64,000 nucleotides of DNA, taken from the NCBI GenBank assembly GCA_029858285.1, contig JAOUFN010000011.1:1-64000 (forward strand). Direction: 5' to 3'. The notes beneath the pieces are model-generated. The model saw only the letters and a list, made by a program, of their open reading frames with translations. It was not told the DNA's origin and searched no databases. Below are positions 36,791 through 45,984 of the stretch, in pieces. Positions within the stretch are counted from its first letter, which is position 1. Each line of letters begins with the position of its first letter. This DNA is from Nitrospirota bacterium (lineage in GTDB: Bacteria > Nitrospirota > JACRHL01). A program made the translations under genes and the position numbers.

Positions 36791-38482
36791 ATGCCGACCG
36801 TCACCGTACACCGCGACGACGTCGAAAAGCTGCTCGGCCAGCCGTTCGACGCTGACGTGTTCGAGAGCCTGCTGGAACTGGTCAAGGGCGAACTCGACGA
36901 CGTGGATGCCGCCACCGGCGAGATCCGCGTCGAACTCAACGACACCAACCGCCCCGACCTGTGGTGCGTGGAGGGCATCTGTCGTCAGTTGCGCATCCAC
37001 CGCGAACAGCGCCCCCGGGACTATGCGTTCTTCGACGCCACCGCGCCGGAAGCGCTGGACATGCGCGAGATCCGTATCGACCCCACGGTGAACGAGGTGC
37101 GTCCCTACATCGGCGCCTGCATCGCCCGTGGCGTGGTGGTGGACGACAAGCTGCTGGCGCAGTTGATCCAGACCCAGGAAAAAATCTGCGACGTGTTTGG
37201 CCGCAAGCGCAAGAGCATCGCCATTGGCATCTATGCGGCGGACAAACTGCAATTCCCCCTGCACTACCGTGGCGTGCCCCCCTCCGAGGGCGCCTTTGTG
37301 CCGCTGGGGATGAATGAGCCCCTGACCCTGGAGCAGATCGCCACCATGCACCCCAAGGGGCAGCAATATGCCCCCATCGTGGCGCGCCACGGCCTGTGGC
37401 CGCTGTTGCTGGACGATGCGGGCACGGTGCTGTCGTTCCCGCCGGTCATCAACAGCACCACCGTGGGCGAGGTGCGCGAGGGTGACAGCGAACTGTTCCT
37501 CGAAGTCACCGGCACCGACCTGCGCATGGTCACCCTGGTGGTCAACATTCTGGCGGCCAACATGGCCGACCGGGGCGCCAGCATCGAGCCGGTGCGCAGC
37601 GTCTATCCGGAGGCCACCCCCTTTGGCCGTCAGGTGGTGACGCCGCGCCATTTGAAACGCACCATGTCCGTGCCCTGCCACGCCTTTTTCCGCGCCCTGG
37701 GTGAGACGGTCTCCGGCGCCGACCTGCAGCGCGAACTGAGCGCCTACGGCTATCGGGTGGAGAACACCGCCGACTCGGTGCGGGTGGTGGTGCCGCCCTA
37801 CCGCGACGACATCCTGCACCCGGTGGACGTGATCGAGGATTTCGCCATCTCCCGCGGTTACGAGCAGTTCTCCCCGGAGATGCCATCGGAGTTCACCGTG
37901 GGCGGCCTGTTGCCGCTGGAAAATCTCTCCGACCGGGTGCGCGACCTGATGGTCGGCATGGGTTATCAGGAGGTGCTGTCCAACATTCTGGTGGGGCGCG
38001 AGGAATTGACCGACCACATGGAACTGCACGGCGCTGCCCTGGTTTCCGTGTCCAACGTGATGACCGCGTCCTACAGCGTGCTGCGCAACGCCGTGTTGCC
38101 CTCCCTGCTCAAAGTGGAGCAGCAAAGTGGCCGCGCCTTTTACCCCCACTCCCTGTTCGAGGTGGGGGAAGTGGCGCGCATGCAGGCCGATTCCCCCATG
38201 GGCAGCGAAACCCGCACCCAGATGGCGGTGCTGCTGGCCCACGCCGAGGCGAACTTCTCGGAATTGGCATCGCGTCTGGAGATGCTCTGCTTCTACCTGG
38301 GCATCTCGTACCAGTTGGAGCCGGTGGACCACGCCTCCTACATCCCCGGCCGCGCCGGGCGCATCGTGGTGAACCGCGATGCCATCGGCATCATCGGCGA
38401 ACTGTCGCCGGAGGTGCTGGAAAACTGGAAGATCACCGTCCCCTGCGCCGCCTTCGAACTCGATCTCAGCGCCTTGATCTAG
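36791..38482 (+). CDS. pheT: phenylalanyl-tRNA synthetase beta subunit, archaeal/eukaryotic type
   Basis: 563 residues, against ~800 in ordinary bacteria. It begins MPTVTVHRDDVEKLLGQ and IRVELNDTNRPDLWCVEG as in archaeal beta subunits. It lacks the N-terminal EMAPII-like tRNA-binding domain and the C-terminal anticodon-binding (FDX-ACB) domain of the bacterial form; the B3/B4 editing region and B5 domain (PPYRDDILHPVDVIEDFAI) are present. GGGGGAAGC precedes the ATG. A GC hairpin CCCCCCG/CGGGGGG follows the stop (38483-38500). Confidence 0.93.
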   Translation: MPTVTVHRDDVEKLLGQPFDADVFESLLELVKGELDDVDAATGEIRVELNDTNRPDLWCVEGICRQLRIHREQRPRDYAFFDATAPEALDMREIRIDPTVNEVRPYIGACIARGVVVDDKLLAQLIQTQEKICDVFGRKRKSIAIGIYAADKLQFPLHYRGVPPSEGAFVPLGMNEPLTLEQIATMHPKGQQYAPIVARHGLWPLLLDDAGTVLSFPPVINSTTVGEVREGDSELFLEVTGTDLRMVTLVVNILAANMADRGASIEPVRSVYPEATPFGRQVVTPRHLKRTMSVPCHAFFRALGETVSGADLQRELSAYGYRVENTADSVRVVVPPYRDDILHPVDVIEDFAISRGYEQFSPEMPSEFTVGGLLPLENLSDRVRDLMVGMGYQEVLSNILVGREELTDHMELHGAALVSVSNVMTASYSVLRNAVLPSLLKVEQQSGRAFYPHSLFEVGEVARMQADSPMGSETRTQMAVLLAHAEANFSELASRLEMLCFYLGISYQLEPVDHASYIPGRAGRIVVNRDAIGIIGELSPEVLENWKITVPCAAFELDLSALI

Positions 38483-38500
38483 CCCCCCGCCGCCGGGGGG
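38483..38500 (+). terminator. GC hairpin after pheT
   Basis: CCCCCCG (38483-38489) pairs with CGGGGGG (38494-38500), loop CCGC. No T tract follows, so it may slow rather than stop transcription. Confidence 0.35.
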
Positions 38501-38603
38501 AGGCGGGGGAGGGCTACGGGAAGGACCGGAAAAAGCCGGGCAGACCGGTGTGGCAAGTGCAGTTTTCCGACCTTAACCATTGCAATCCGGCGGAGAATCT
38601 CCC

Positions 38604-39686
38604 ATGAGCGATGTATCCCTGTTTGAACCGGACAGCGTGGGGGACATCTCCCTGTGCAACCGCGTGGTCATGGCCCCCATGACGCGCAACCGGGCGGACG
38701 CCCAGGGCGTTCCCCTGCCGTGCGTGGCCACCTACTACACCCAGCGGGCCACCGCCGGGCTGATCATCTCCGAGGCCGTCGCCGTCTGCCGTCAGGGATC
38801 GGGGTATTCCCTCATTCCCGGCATCTGGACCGATGCCCAGGAGGCGGCCTGGAAAAAGGTCATCGCGGCGGTGCACCAGGCCGGGGGCAAGTTTGTCCTG
38901 CAACTGATGCACACCGGGCGCATTGCCCACTCCTCCCTGACCGGCGAAACCCCCGTTTCCGCCTCCGCCATCGTGCCGGAGGGGACGGTAATGGCCGCCG
39001 ATTTTTCCTGGCAACCCTTCGAAACCCCGGTGGCGCTGGACGAGGCGGGCATTGGCGCGGTGGTCGAGGCGTTTGCGCGGGCGTCGGCCCGCGCCATCCG
39101 TGCCGGGGCCGACGGGGTAGAGATTCACGGCGCCAACGGCTACCTTCCCGACCAGTTTTTGCGCACCGGCAGCAACATCCGCAGCGACGGCTGGGGCGGT
39201 TCCCCGGCGGGGCGCAGCCGCCTTTTGCTGGAGATTACCCGTGCGGTGAGCGAGGCGGCGGGGGCGGCGCGCACCGGGGTACGCCTGTCGCCATGGAACC
39301 CGTTCAACGGCATGAGCGACCGCAATCCGGGCATCACCTTCCGCGACACGGCGGAGCGGCTGGCGCGCTTCCGGCTGGCCTACCTGCACATAAACGAGGC
39401 GGGGGCGCCGAATCCGGCCCCCGGCCCTCAACAGCTTACCCGCGACATGGCGCGGGTGTTTGGCGGGCGGGTGCTGATCAATGCGGGTTACGACGCGGAG
39501 CGCGCCCGGCTCGCGCTGGAGGACCGGGTGGCCAACGTGGCCGGGGTGGTGTTCGGGGTGCCGTTCATTGCCAACCCCGATCTGGTGCGGCGCCTGAAGG
39601 AGGATATCCCCCTGGCTGCCGCCGACCCTGCCACCTTCTACGGCGGGGGGGAAAAGGGGTATACGGACTATCCGGCTGCGCCGTAA
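38604..39686 (+). CDS. nemA: old yellow enzyme-type alkene reductase
   Basis: FMN/NADPH ene-reductase of the NemA/OYE family, 360 residues. NRVVMAPMTRNRA opens the barrel; the substrate-binding pair His175 and Asn178 is in EIHGANGYLPDQFL; GVRLSPWNPFNGM and YTDYPA close the active site. It may detoxify quinones, nitro-esters or N-ethylmaleimide-like electrophiles. ATG 38604 has GGCGGAGAA upstream; it stands as a single gene. NemR or another regulator is not seen nearby. Confidence 0.9.
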   Translation: MSDVSLFEPDSVGDISLCNRVVMAPMTRNRADAQGVPLPCVATYYTQRATAGLIISEAVAVCRQGSGYSLIPGIWTDAQEAAWKKVIAAVHQAGGKFVLQLMHTGRIAHSSLTGETPVSASAIVPEGTVMAADFSWQPFETPVALDEAGIGAVVEAFARASARAIRAGADGVEIHGANGYLPDQFLRTGSNIRSDGWGGSPAGRSRLLLEITRAVSEAAGAARTGVRLSPWNPFNGMSDRNPGITFRDTAERLARFRLAYLHINEAGAPNPAPGPQQLTRDMARVFGGRVLINAGYDAERARLALEDRVANVAGVVFGVPFIANPDLVRRLKEDIPLAAADPATFYGGGEKGYTDYPAAP

Positions 39687-39948
39687 GGGGGATGCCCCCC
39701 TGGCGGTATTCGCATACATTCCACGCCAAATCCGGAGTCCCCGATAAGGGATCGCAGCCCTCCTGAAGAAGCCGGTGTTGGTGCCGTGCATTGGCAAAAA
39801 TTCGGCATATCTATGCACGCCTGCGACCGGTCGTCGCTGCTGCCTTGAGGTGCCGTAACACCGGTAACAAGTTCGAATTCCTTACGAATTTACGGTATGA
39901 CCAGAGCCGGGCGCTGCGAGGAATGATTTCGTCGGTACACCATGCCCC
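39687..39948. other. spacer between converging nemA and dapD
   Basis: About 260 bases between two convergent genes with no gene. A short AGGGGG/CCCCCT hairpin follows nemA at 39686-39701. A palindrome-like TTCGAATTCCTTACGAATT lies near 39870-39890. Confidence 0.4.
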
Positions 39949-40779
39949 TCAAAATTCCCGCAACAACTCATTAATCCCTGTCTTCGACCGCGTCTTGGCA
40001 TCCACCTGCTTGACGATTACCGCGCAGTAGAGGCCGGGGCCGCCGTCCTTGCCCGGCAGGGTGCCGGGCACCACTACCGAGTAGGCGGGCACGCGCCCGA
40101 GGGTGATCTCGCCGGTCTCGCGGTTGACGATCTTGGTGGAGGCCCCCAGGTAGACGCCCATGCTGATTACGGACCCCTCCTCCACGATCACCCCTTCGGC
40201 GACCTCGGCGCGGGCGCCGATGAAACAGTTGTCCTCGATGATCACCGGATTCGCCTGGAGCGGTTCCAGCACCCCGCCGATGCCGGTGCCGCCGGACAGG
40301 TGCACGCGCTTGCCGATCTGGGCGCAACTGCCCACCGTGGCCCAGGTATCTACGAGGGTGCCCTGGTCCACATAGGCGCCGATGTTGGTGTAACTGGGCA
40401 TCAGAATGCACGACGGGGCGATGAACGCTCCCTTGCGCACCGTGGCCGGGGGCACCACGCGCACGCCGTCGCGCTTGAAATCCTCTGCGCTGTAACCGGC
40501 GTATTTAAGGGGTACCTTGTCGAAATATCGGCCCGCCTCATCCCCCATGGGCACGTTGTCGTGCAGCTTGAAATACAGCAGCACGGCCTTTTTCAGCCAC
40601 TGGTGCACCACCCACTGGCCGGATTCCTTCGACGCCACCCGCGCCTCGCCCCGGTCCAGCAGGTCAATGGTGGCCAGCACCGCGTGTTTGATCTCCGCGT
40701 CCACCTTTCCGGGGCCGTACTGGTCCCGGTTGTCCCACGCCTGCTCCACGACCTTTTCAATATCCTGTACCGACAACAC
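39949..40779 (-). CDS. dapD: 2,3,4,5-tetrahydrodipicolinate N-succinyltransferase
   Basis: Succinylates tetrahydrodipicolinate in the succinylase branch of diaminopimelate/lysine synthesis. 276 residues; an N-terminal helical cap, then hexapeptide repeats of a left-handed beta-helix, with [19 protein letters not shown] and [18 protein letters not shown]. It lies 72 bases after dapC on the same strand. Confidence 0.95.
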   Translation of the reverse strand: MLSVQDIEKVVEQAWDNRDQYGPGKVDAEIKHAVLATIDLLDRGEARVASKESGQWVVHQWLKKAVLLYFKLHDNVPMGDEAGRYFDKVPLKYAGYSAEDFKRDGVRVVPPATVRKGAFIAPSCILMPSYTNIGAYVDQGTLVDTWATVGSCAQIGKRVHLSGGTGIGGVLEPLQANPVIIEDNCFIGARAEVAEGVIVEEGSVISMGVYLGASTKIVNRETGEITLGRVPAYSVVVPGTLPGKDGGPGLYCAVIVKQVDAKTRSKTGINELLREF

Positions 40780-40851
40780 ACACCTCTGATTACTGACTGT
40801 GAATGAAGACCCCGCCGCTTTCCCGCGCCCCCGCCGCTGTAAACCGGACGG

Positions 40852-42036
40852 TTATACAACAGAGCGGATGCGACGCGCGGCCTCGGCGCACTGCTCCACG
40901 CTGTCAACCAGCGCCATGCGCACATACTCCGCGCCGGGATGGACGCCATCCACGAGGCGGGAAAGATAACTGCCTGGCAGCACCGTAATGTTACAGCGTT
41001 CGAACACCCTTTGGGCAAACGCCTCGCCACCGCCTGGCACCCGGGTCCACAGGTAAAAACCCGCGTCCGGGGCGGTAACCGGCAGCACCGGCGCCAGCTC
41101 TTCCAGCACGCGGGCGAATTTTTTGCGATATTCGTCGCGGTTCGCGCGCACATGGGCCTCGTCGCCCCAGGCGGCGGCGGCGGCGCGCTGGATGGGGGGC
41201 GGCGTGGTACAGCCAAAATAGGTGCGCAGCCGCAGATAGGCGGCCAGAATCGTCGCGTCCCCGGCCACAAAGCCGCTGCGCGCGCCCGGCAGGTTGGAGC
41301 GCTTGGACAGGGAGTGCATGGCCAGACAGCCCCGGTAATCGCCGTGCCCCATGGCGGCGGCGGCCTCCAGCAGGCCGCAGGGGGGACTGTTTTCGTCCGG
41401 GTAGATCTCGGAGTAGCACTCGTCCGAGACCAGCACGAAGCCGTGGCGGTGGGCCAGACGGATCATCTGTTGCAGGTATTCCCGGTCCATCACCCGGCCG
41501 GTGGGGTTGCCGGGGGTACACAGGTAGACCAGTGCGGCACGGTCGAGAATGGCCTCCGGAAGCCCGGCGAAATCCGGCAAAAGGCCGCTGGCCTCGGTAG
41601 CGGGCACATAGTGGGGGGTGGCCCCGGCCCACAGGGCGGCGCCCTCGTAAATCTGGTAAAACGGGTTTGGCAGCAGCACCAGGTCCTTGCCGGGCACGCC
41701 GGTAAGCGCCTGGGCCACGGAGAACAACGCCTCGCGGGTACCGGAACACGGTACCACCTGGGTCTCAGGGTCCACCGTCGGCAGGTGGAAACGGCGCGTC
41801 AGCCACGCCGCGATGGCGCCGCGCAGTTCCACGCCGCCCTGGGTGGTGGGGTAGTTGGAAAACTCTTCCTCAGCGGCGCGCAGGGCGTCCAGAAACACCT
41901 TCGGGGACGGGTGGCGGGGCTCCCCCACCGACATGGAAATGGGCGAAAGTCCGGCAAGGGGGGTGATGCCCTTGAGCAGTGCGCGCAACCGTTCGAACGG
42001 GTAGGCGGGCAGTTGGGACAGGCGTGGATTCAGCAT
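40852..42036 (-). CDS. dapC: succinyldiaminopimelate aminotransferase
   Basis: Fold-type I PLP aminotransferase, 394 residues, of the DapC group of proteobacteria. SMSVGEPRHPSPKVFLDAL is the characteristic opening, CTPGNPTGRVM and the PLP lysine in LSKRSNLPGARSGF follow. Its place immediately before dapD supports the diaminopimelate role over other aminotransferase functions. zapA ends 36 bases upstream. Confidence 0.92.
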   Translation of the reverse strand: MLNPRLSQLPAYPFERLRALLKGITPLAGLSPISMSVGEPRHPSPKVFLDALRAAEEEFSNYPTTQGGVELRGAIAAWLTRRFHLPTVDPETQVVPCSGTREALFSVAQALTGVPGKDLVLLPNPFYQIYEGAALWAGATPHYVPATEASGLLPDFAGLPEAILDRAALVYLCTPGNPTGRVMDREYLQQMIRLAHRHGFVLVSDECYSEIYPDENSPPCGLLEAAAAMGHGDYRGCLAMHSLSKRSNLPGARSGFVAGDATILAAYLRLRTYFGCTTPPPIQRAAAAAWGDEAHVRANRDEYRKKFARVLEELAPVLPVTAPDAGFYLWTRVPGGGEAFAQRVFERCNITVLPGSYLSRLVDGVHPGAEYVRMALVDSVEQCAEAARRIRSVV

Positions 42037-42071
42037 GGCGGAGGCGGGGCCGGCAATATCAGCCGGGGACG

Positions 42072-42392
42072 TCAGCGGTGCGGCCCGGCGGCGTGAAACT
42101 CCGCATCGATGCTGTCCAGCAGGTCGCGGGTGCGCCGGTCCACCTCGGCCTCGCGGGCCTCCACGCGGCGGCGCAGTTCGAACAATTCATGACTGATGTT
42201 GAGGGCCGCCAGCATGGCCACCTGAGGCACCGGCGTCAGCGGGGAGTCGCGGGACAGGCGTTCCATGTGGGCGGTGACGAAGCCCGCCAGGTTTTGCAGG
42301 TAGGCGGGGTCGGCGGAGCCCTTGATGGTCAGGGTCTGGCCAAAAATGTGGACCCGGGAGTTGTTCCCCCCCGGTGGCGATTCGGGATCCAT
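42072..42392 (-). CDS. zapA: cell division protein ZapA
   Basis: A 106-residue FtsZ-ring cross-linker. The globular head reads VHIFGQTLTIKGSADPAYLQ, then HMERLSR and a coiled coil from about residue 55 (LNISHELFELRRRVEAREAEV) typical of ZapA dimers. It follows the ZapB-like gene by 11 bases. Confidence 0.88.
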   Translation of the reverse strand: MDPESPPGGNNSRVHIFGQTLTIKGSADPAYLQNLAGFVTAHMERLSRDSPLTPVPQVAMLAALNISHELFELRRRVEAREAEVDRRTRDLLDSIDAEFHAAGPHR

Positions 42393-42403
42393 TCGATACC
42401 CCC

Positions 42404-43087
42404 TTACATGAAGCCCGGCAGCACCGGGTGGGCCGGGTCACTGCCGGGGCGTCCGGGGCTATCCGGGTTGGTGCTGGCCGAACTGGTGCCGGCCGGGCCG
42501 GTACCGACGATGGCAGGGGCGGGGGTGGATTCCTCGCGGGCGGCTGCCCGGGCCTCCGCACGTTTGCCCCGGGTGGCCGTCGGTCCGGCGCCGGCCCGGT
42601 CGTCCGCCGCAGGGGACGAGTCCCGTATGGTCTGTTCTGCTTCGCTCTGGCCCGCTCCGGCCTGCCCTGCCTGTCCCGCCGACCGGGTGTCCTCATCCGG
42701 CCCCAGCTCAATGGCGGAAGGCGACGTCGTGCGCCGGGTTCCCAAGGGGGTGAATTCCATCGTCGGCTGGGTGGGGGCGTCCAGGCTCACATCCTCCGGG
42801 CGGCCCCGTTCCGCCGCTGGGGTGGCCAGGTCCGGCAAGGCTGCTGTCTCGCCGGGAGCCGACCCCGCCGCGCCGTCCAGCGACTCCATGTCGCGCAACA
42901 TGCGCTCAATGCGGTCGCGCAGCAGGTCGCGCTCCTCGTCGATGACTTGCTGCTCCGCAGTCAGGCCAGACAGGCGGGATTGCTGGGCTTCCAGTTCGGC
43001 ACGCAGGTGCTGGTTTTCATCGCGCAGGTTCTGAACCAGCGCGATCATGTCGCGCACCCGATTTTCCAGCAGATCAATTCGGTCCAT
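42404..43087 (-). CDS. ZapB-like coiled-coil protein with long disordered tail
   Basis: From ATG 43087 the 227-residue product starts MDRIDLLENRVRDMIALV and forms a continuous coiled coil to about residue 80, like the short ZapB-type proteins usually next to zapA. The remaining ~145 residues are low-complexity, rich in Ala, Gly, Pro, Ser, Thr and Glu, probably disordered. The ATG overlaps the previous stop by 14 bases; a farther ATG at 43132 would overlap more. Division role is inferred from the coil and from zapA next door. Confidence 0.7.
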   Translation of the reverse strand: MDRIDLLENRVRDMIALVQNLRDENQHLRAELEAQQSRLSGLTAEQQVIDEERDLLRDRIERMLRDMESLDGAAGSAPGETAALPDLATPAAERGRPEDVSLDAPTQPTMEFTPLGTRRTTSPSAIELGPDEDTRSAGQAGQAGAGQSEAEQTIRDSSPAADDRAGAGPTATRGKRAEARAAAREESTPAPAIVGTGPAGTSSASTNPDSPGRPGSDPAHPVLPGFM

Positions 43088-43931
43088 CAGAGGTGCCTCG
43101 TGCGCCTTGGTGTTTGCGGGATTGGGGAGCATTCAGGCGCGCCTTGGCCTGCTCCAGAAGCGCCGGAGCGCTCTTTGCGTCCTGGGGAAACCAAGCCCAC
43201 CCGACCGCGTGGGCCAGTGCGGAAGCAGTCGCCCCTGGGTGGATTCTAAAATCGGCCAAATCCGAAGTCAAACGGCGCACCACCTGACGGGTGGTGTCGC
43301 CGGTCTCCGGCAGTACCACCACCACGGTGCCGTCGCCGTCCCGGGTGACAGTGTCTTCCAGCCGCAGCGATTGTTCAATGCGGCGGCACGCGCCGTCCAT
43401 GATGTCGCCGTCCGGGGTTCCGCCGTCCGCGTCCCGCAGTTGCACCAGCAGCACGCCGAGGGTGCGGCCATGGCGGTAGGCGCGGCCCACCTCCTGGGTC
43501 AGCTTCCGCACCACGTCCACCCGCGCCAGATGGGTGGGGGCGGCCCCGGGAGGCCGCTCCAGCAGCAGGCGCAGTCCGCCGCTGTTGACCCGCGGCACAT
43601 CCCCCAGTCCGGCTTCCGCCAGTTGGCGGGGCACCAGTGGGCTGAGTGTGGTGTCCACCAGCAGGTCGGGGAGCGGTTCCCGGGCCAGTTCGGCCACTTC
43701 GCGCAGCACCCGCAACGGAGAGGGGTCGGCCAGTTCGTAGCCGTGATCGTCGAGGTTGAGCAACAGATCCGCCGGGTGGGTGGCCACCACCGCCACCAGA
43801 TCGACATGGGATTCGCGGAACAGGAGCGGAACCCACTCCAGGGCCTCCACACCGCCGCCGATCAGGGCAATGCGCAGCGGCTGGGAGCGGGTGATCCGGC
43901 CCGTAAAGGGAGACGGCTGGCCGGAGGTCAT
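43074..43931 (-). CDS. Rossmann-like protein with degenerate GGDEF domain
   Basis: 285 residues. About 18-125 look like a Rossmann-type unit (LRIALIGGGVEALEWVPLL, VDLVAVVATHPADLL). About 135-270 have the length and pattern of a GGDEF domain, but the signature is RDGDGTVVVVLP in place of RYGGDEF, and DxD-type metal residues are not evident. It should not make c-di-GMP; it may bind a nucleotide or act as a scaffold. Its ATG overlaps the receiver gene's stop (ATGA). I know no characterised member with this pairing. Confidence 0.6.
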   Translation of the reverse strand: MTSGQPSPFTGRITRSQPLRIALIGGGVEALEWVPLLFRESHVDLVAVVATHPADLLLNLDDHGYELADPSPLRVLREVAELAREPLPDLLVDTTLSPLVPRQLAEAGLGDVPRVNSGGLRLLLERPPGAAPTHLARVDVVRKLTQEVGRAYRHGRTLGVLLVQLRDADGGTPDGDIMDGACRRIEQSLRLEDTVTRDGDGTVVVVLPETGDTTRQVVRRLTSDLADFRIHPGATASALAHAVGWAWFPQDAKSAPALLEQAKARLNAPQSRKHQGARGTSDGPN

Positions 43932-44671
43932 GGCGACACCTTCCGCAATACCCCTACCGATTCGAGTTCGGCCAGCAGGTGCAGGACTGCGGCTTGATCT
44001 GCTGGAGTCGGATCAGCGAGCTCTGCGGGCGGTGGTTCAGCCAGGGTGTGGGGCGCCTCGGCACGCGGTGGTTGCCCCGGTTCCACCCGCGCATCGCTCC
44101 AGCCGCGCATCGCCTCCAGAGCCTCCGGACCCCACAAGCCGTCCACGGTCACGGCATGAAACGGACGTCCGTCCCGCACCAGCACCTCCCCCACCGCGCC
44201 GTCCGGACCCACCACCGTGATGGTGGTGGCGGTTGGTTCCGCCCCGAGGCGCATCAGCAATTCTTCCAGCGGCGTATTCGGCGCGGCCACTTGCCGCGGA
44301 CCGGCCGGGGCGTGGGCCTGGGGCTGTGGGGCATAATCGGGCGTGCGCCCGGCAACGCATTCCAGGATGTGTTCCAATACGCGCTCGGTGGGGGTGCCCG
44401 CAGCCAGGTCTCCACCCTCGCCAATGCTCAGGAAGGGGGTGTGGCGAAAGTGGGCGGCCTGTGTCAGGGAGTGCCTCAGTTCGGCGCCACAGCCGCCTGG
44501 CGTGTCAAGGTCGGCGACAATCAGGTCTGGATTGCGCATGGCCGCCTGCACCATGGCGCTGTGCAGCCCGCGTGACACGGTGCAGCCGACCCCGCGGGCG
44601 CGCAGGCGGGCTGCCAGGTCGCCCCGATCGGGTGCCGGATCGGCCAGCAGGATGTGCGGCATACCCGTCAT
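43928..44671 (-). CDS. receiver-like domain plus DUF4388/PATAN-type domain
   Basis: 247 residues. About 5-85 resemble a CheY-type receiver (HILLADPAP with acidic pair; IVADLDTPGG with the likely phospho-Asp), but the downstream Thr and Lys are not clear. About 130-195 resemble a DUF4388/PATAN domain (ITVVGPDGAVGEVLVRDGRPF, then a helix). A Pro/Ala-rich linker joins them. DUF4388 proteins are signalling adaptors in many bacteria. First gene of a run ending in zapA-dapC-dapD; a minus-strand promoter lies ~125 bases upstream. Confidence 0.6.
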   Translation of the reverse strand: MTGMPHILLADPAPDRGDLAARLRARGVGCTVSRGLHSAMVQAAMRNPDLIVADLDTPGGCGAELRHSLTQAAHFRHTPFLSIGEGGDLAAGTPTERVLEHILECVAGRTPDYAPQPQAHAPAGPRQVAAPNTPLEELLMRLGAEPTATTITVVGPDGAVGEVLVRDGRPFHAVTVDGLWGPEALEAMRGWSDARVEPGQPPRAEAPHTLAEPPPAELADPTPADQAAVLHLLAELESVGVLRKVSP

Positions 44672-44796
44672 GACACGGAGGTTCCCCTACTGCGCTGCAA
44701 AATTCCCCAAGATATCAGGCGTTCCCGGTTTCCCCGGATCCAACCGCCGCCCACGGGACATGCCTCGCCTAAAAAATGTGCACGGTGACACGGGTT

Positions 44797-44826
44797 ATTA
44801 TTCCGTATTTTGGCATTTTTGCGCAA
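44797..44826 (-). promoter_or_regulatory. sigma-70-like promoter for the zapA-dap run
   Basis: Minus-strand TTGCGC (44826-44821), 18 bases, AATAAT (44802-44797, 5 of 6). Located ~125 bases before the receiver gene. Confidence 0.4.
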
Positions 44827-44908
44827 ATCGTACGCCGTTCAGGGGCAACCCGAGGTCAGCGCCACAGGAAGCTTTACCCGCGATTTGGTGCATGGTACGC
44901 TGCGAAAA

Positions 44909-45964
44909 ATGCAGATGGTCAATTTGATGAACCTGTCCCGCGAGGAGCTTGCGACGTGGTTTGCCGGGCGTGGCCACAAGCCGTTTCGCGGCGGCCAGGT
45001 ATACCGATGGCTCTACCACCGCGGCGCAGAGAATTTTGCCGCCATGACAGATCTGTCGGCGGCCCTGCGTCAGGAACTGGAAGAGACGGCAGTGTGGCCG
45101 CGCATGCAACTGGCACACGAAAGCCGCTCCGCCGACGGCACCCGCAAATACCTGTTCCGTCTGCCGGACGGCGAGACGGTAGAGACGGTGTGGATCCCCG
45201 AGGACGACCGCGTCACCCTGTGCATCTCCACCCAGGTGGGGTGCGCCATGGGGTGTGGCTTCTGCCTCACCGCCCAGGGGGGCCTCACGCGCAATCTGGA
45301 AACCTGGGAAATTGTTGGCCAGTTGCTGGAGGCGCGGCGGCGCACGCCGCCGGAGCAGCCCATCACCAACGTGGTGATGATGGGCATGGGAGAGCCCCTG
45401 CACAACCTGGGGGCGGTGATTCCCGCCTTGCGTCACCTGCTGGACGATCAGGGCATTCACCTGGCGCCCCGGCGGGTAACCGTGTCCACCGTCGGACTGG
45501 TGCCACAGATGGTGGAACTGGGGCGGGCGATGCCCCAGGTGAATCTGGCGGTATCGCTGGGGGCGGCCACCGACGAGGTGCGCGGCACGCTGATTCCGGC
45601 CGCCCGCCGCTGGCCACTGGACGACCTGATGGCCGCCTGCCGCGCCTACCCCCTGCCACCCCGGCGACGCATTTTTTTCGAATACATCCTGATCCGGGGT
45701 GTGAACGATTCACCCAAGCAGGCGCGGGAGTTGGTGCGGCGGGTACACGGGGTGCGCTGCAAGGTGAACCTGATGGCCATGAACCCGATACCCGGCGCCC
45801 CCTGGGAGCGTCCTGACGATGCCGACGTGCTGCAATTTCAAAAAATTCTTGGCGACTCCGGGGTGCGCGCCTTCGTGCGCAAGAGCCGGGGGCAGGACAT
45901 TCTGGCGGCCTGCGGTCAGTTGCGCAGCGCCCAGGCGGAATCCGCGCCCCTGCTGCCCCGCTGA
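44909..45964 (+). CDS. rlmN: 23S rRNA/tRNA C2-methyladenosine methyltransferase
   Basis: Radical-SAM dual-specificity methyltransferase (A2503 of 23S rRNA and A37 of some tRNAs). 351 residues from ATG 44909; ATGs at 44915 and 44927 are also possible and none has a strong Shine-Dalgarno. The 4Fe-4S cysteines are C112, C116, C119 in VGCAMGCGFCLTAQGG; MGMGEPLHN binds SAM; the methyl-carrying Cys is C335 in AACGQLR. The K/R-rich N-terminal accessory domain begins NLSREELATWF. Confidence 0.93.
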   Translation: MQMVNLMNLSREELATWFAGRGHKPFRGGQVYRWLYHRGAENFAAMTDLSAALRQELEETAVWPRMQLAHESRSADGTRKYLFRLPDGETVETVWIPEDDRVTLCISTQVGCAMGCGFCLTAQGGLTRNLETWEIVGQLLEARRRTPPEQPITNVVMMGMGEPLHNLGAVIPALRHLLDDQGIHLAPRRVTVSTVGLVPQMVELGRAMPQVNLAVSLGAATDEVRGTLIPAARRWPLDDLMAACRAYPLPPRRRIFFEYILIRGVNDSPKQARELVRRVHGVRCKVNLMAMNPIPGAPWERPDDADVLQFQKILGDSGVRAFVRKSRGQDILAACGQLRSAQAESAPLLPR

Positions 45965-45984
45965 GACGGGGTCGCCTTCCGCTT

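Noticed and set aside
35048-38332. Minus-strand open frame of 1094 codons opposite pheS-pheT
   Set aside because: It is the antisense shadow of two clear synthetase genes in a GC-rich genome; composition (His, Gly, Gln rich) and lack of any domain mark it as non-coding.
39790-39807. Second GG-N10-GC string (TTGGCAAAAATTCGGCA) as a sigma-54 promoter
   Set aside because: Only the core dinucleotides and TGGCA fit, and it points into the end of a convergent gene.
42036-42072. 6S RNA (ssrS), often next to zapA
   Set aside because: dapC follows zapA after 36 bases; there is no room for 6S RNA.
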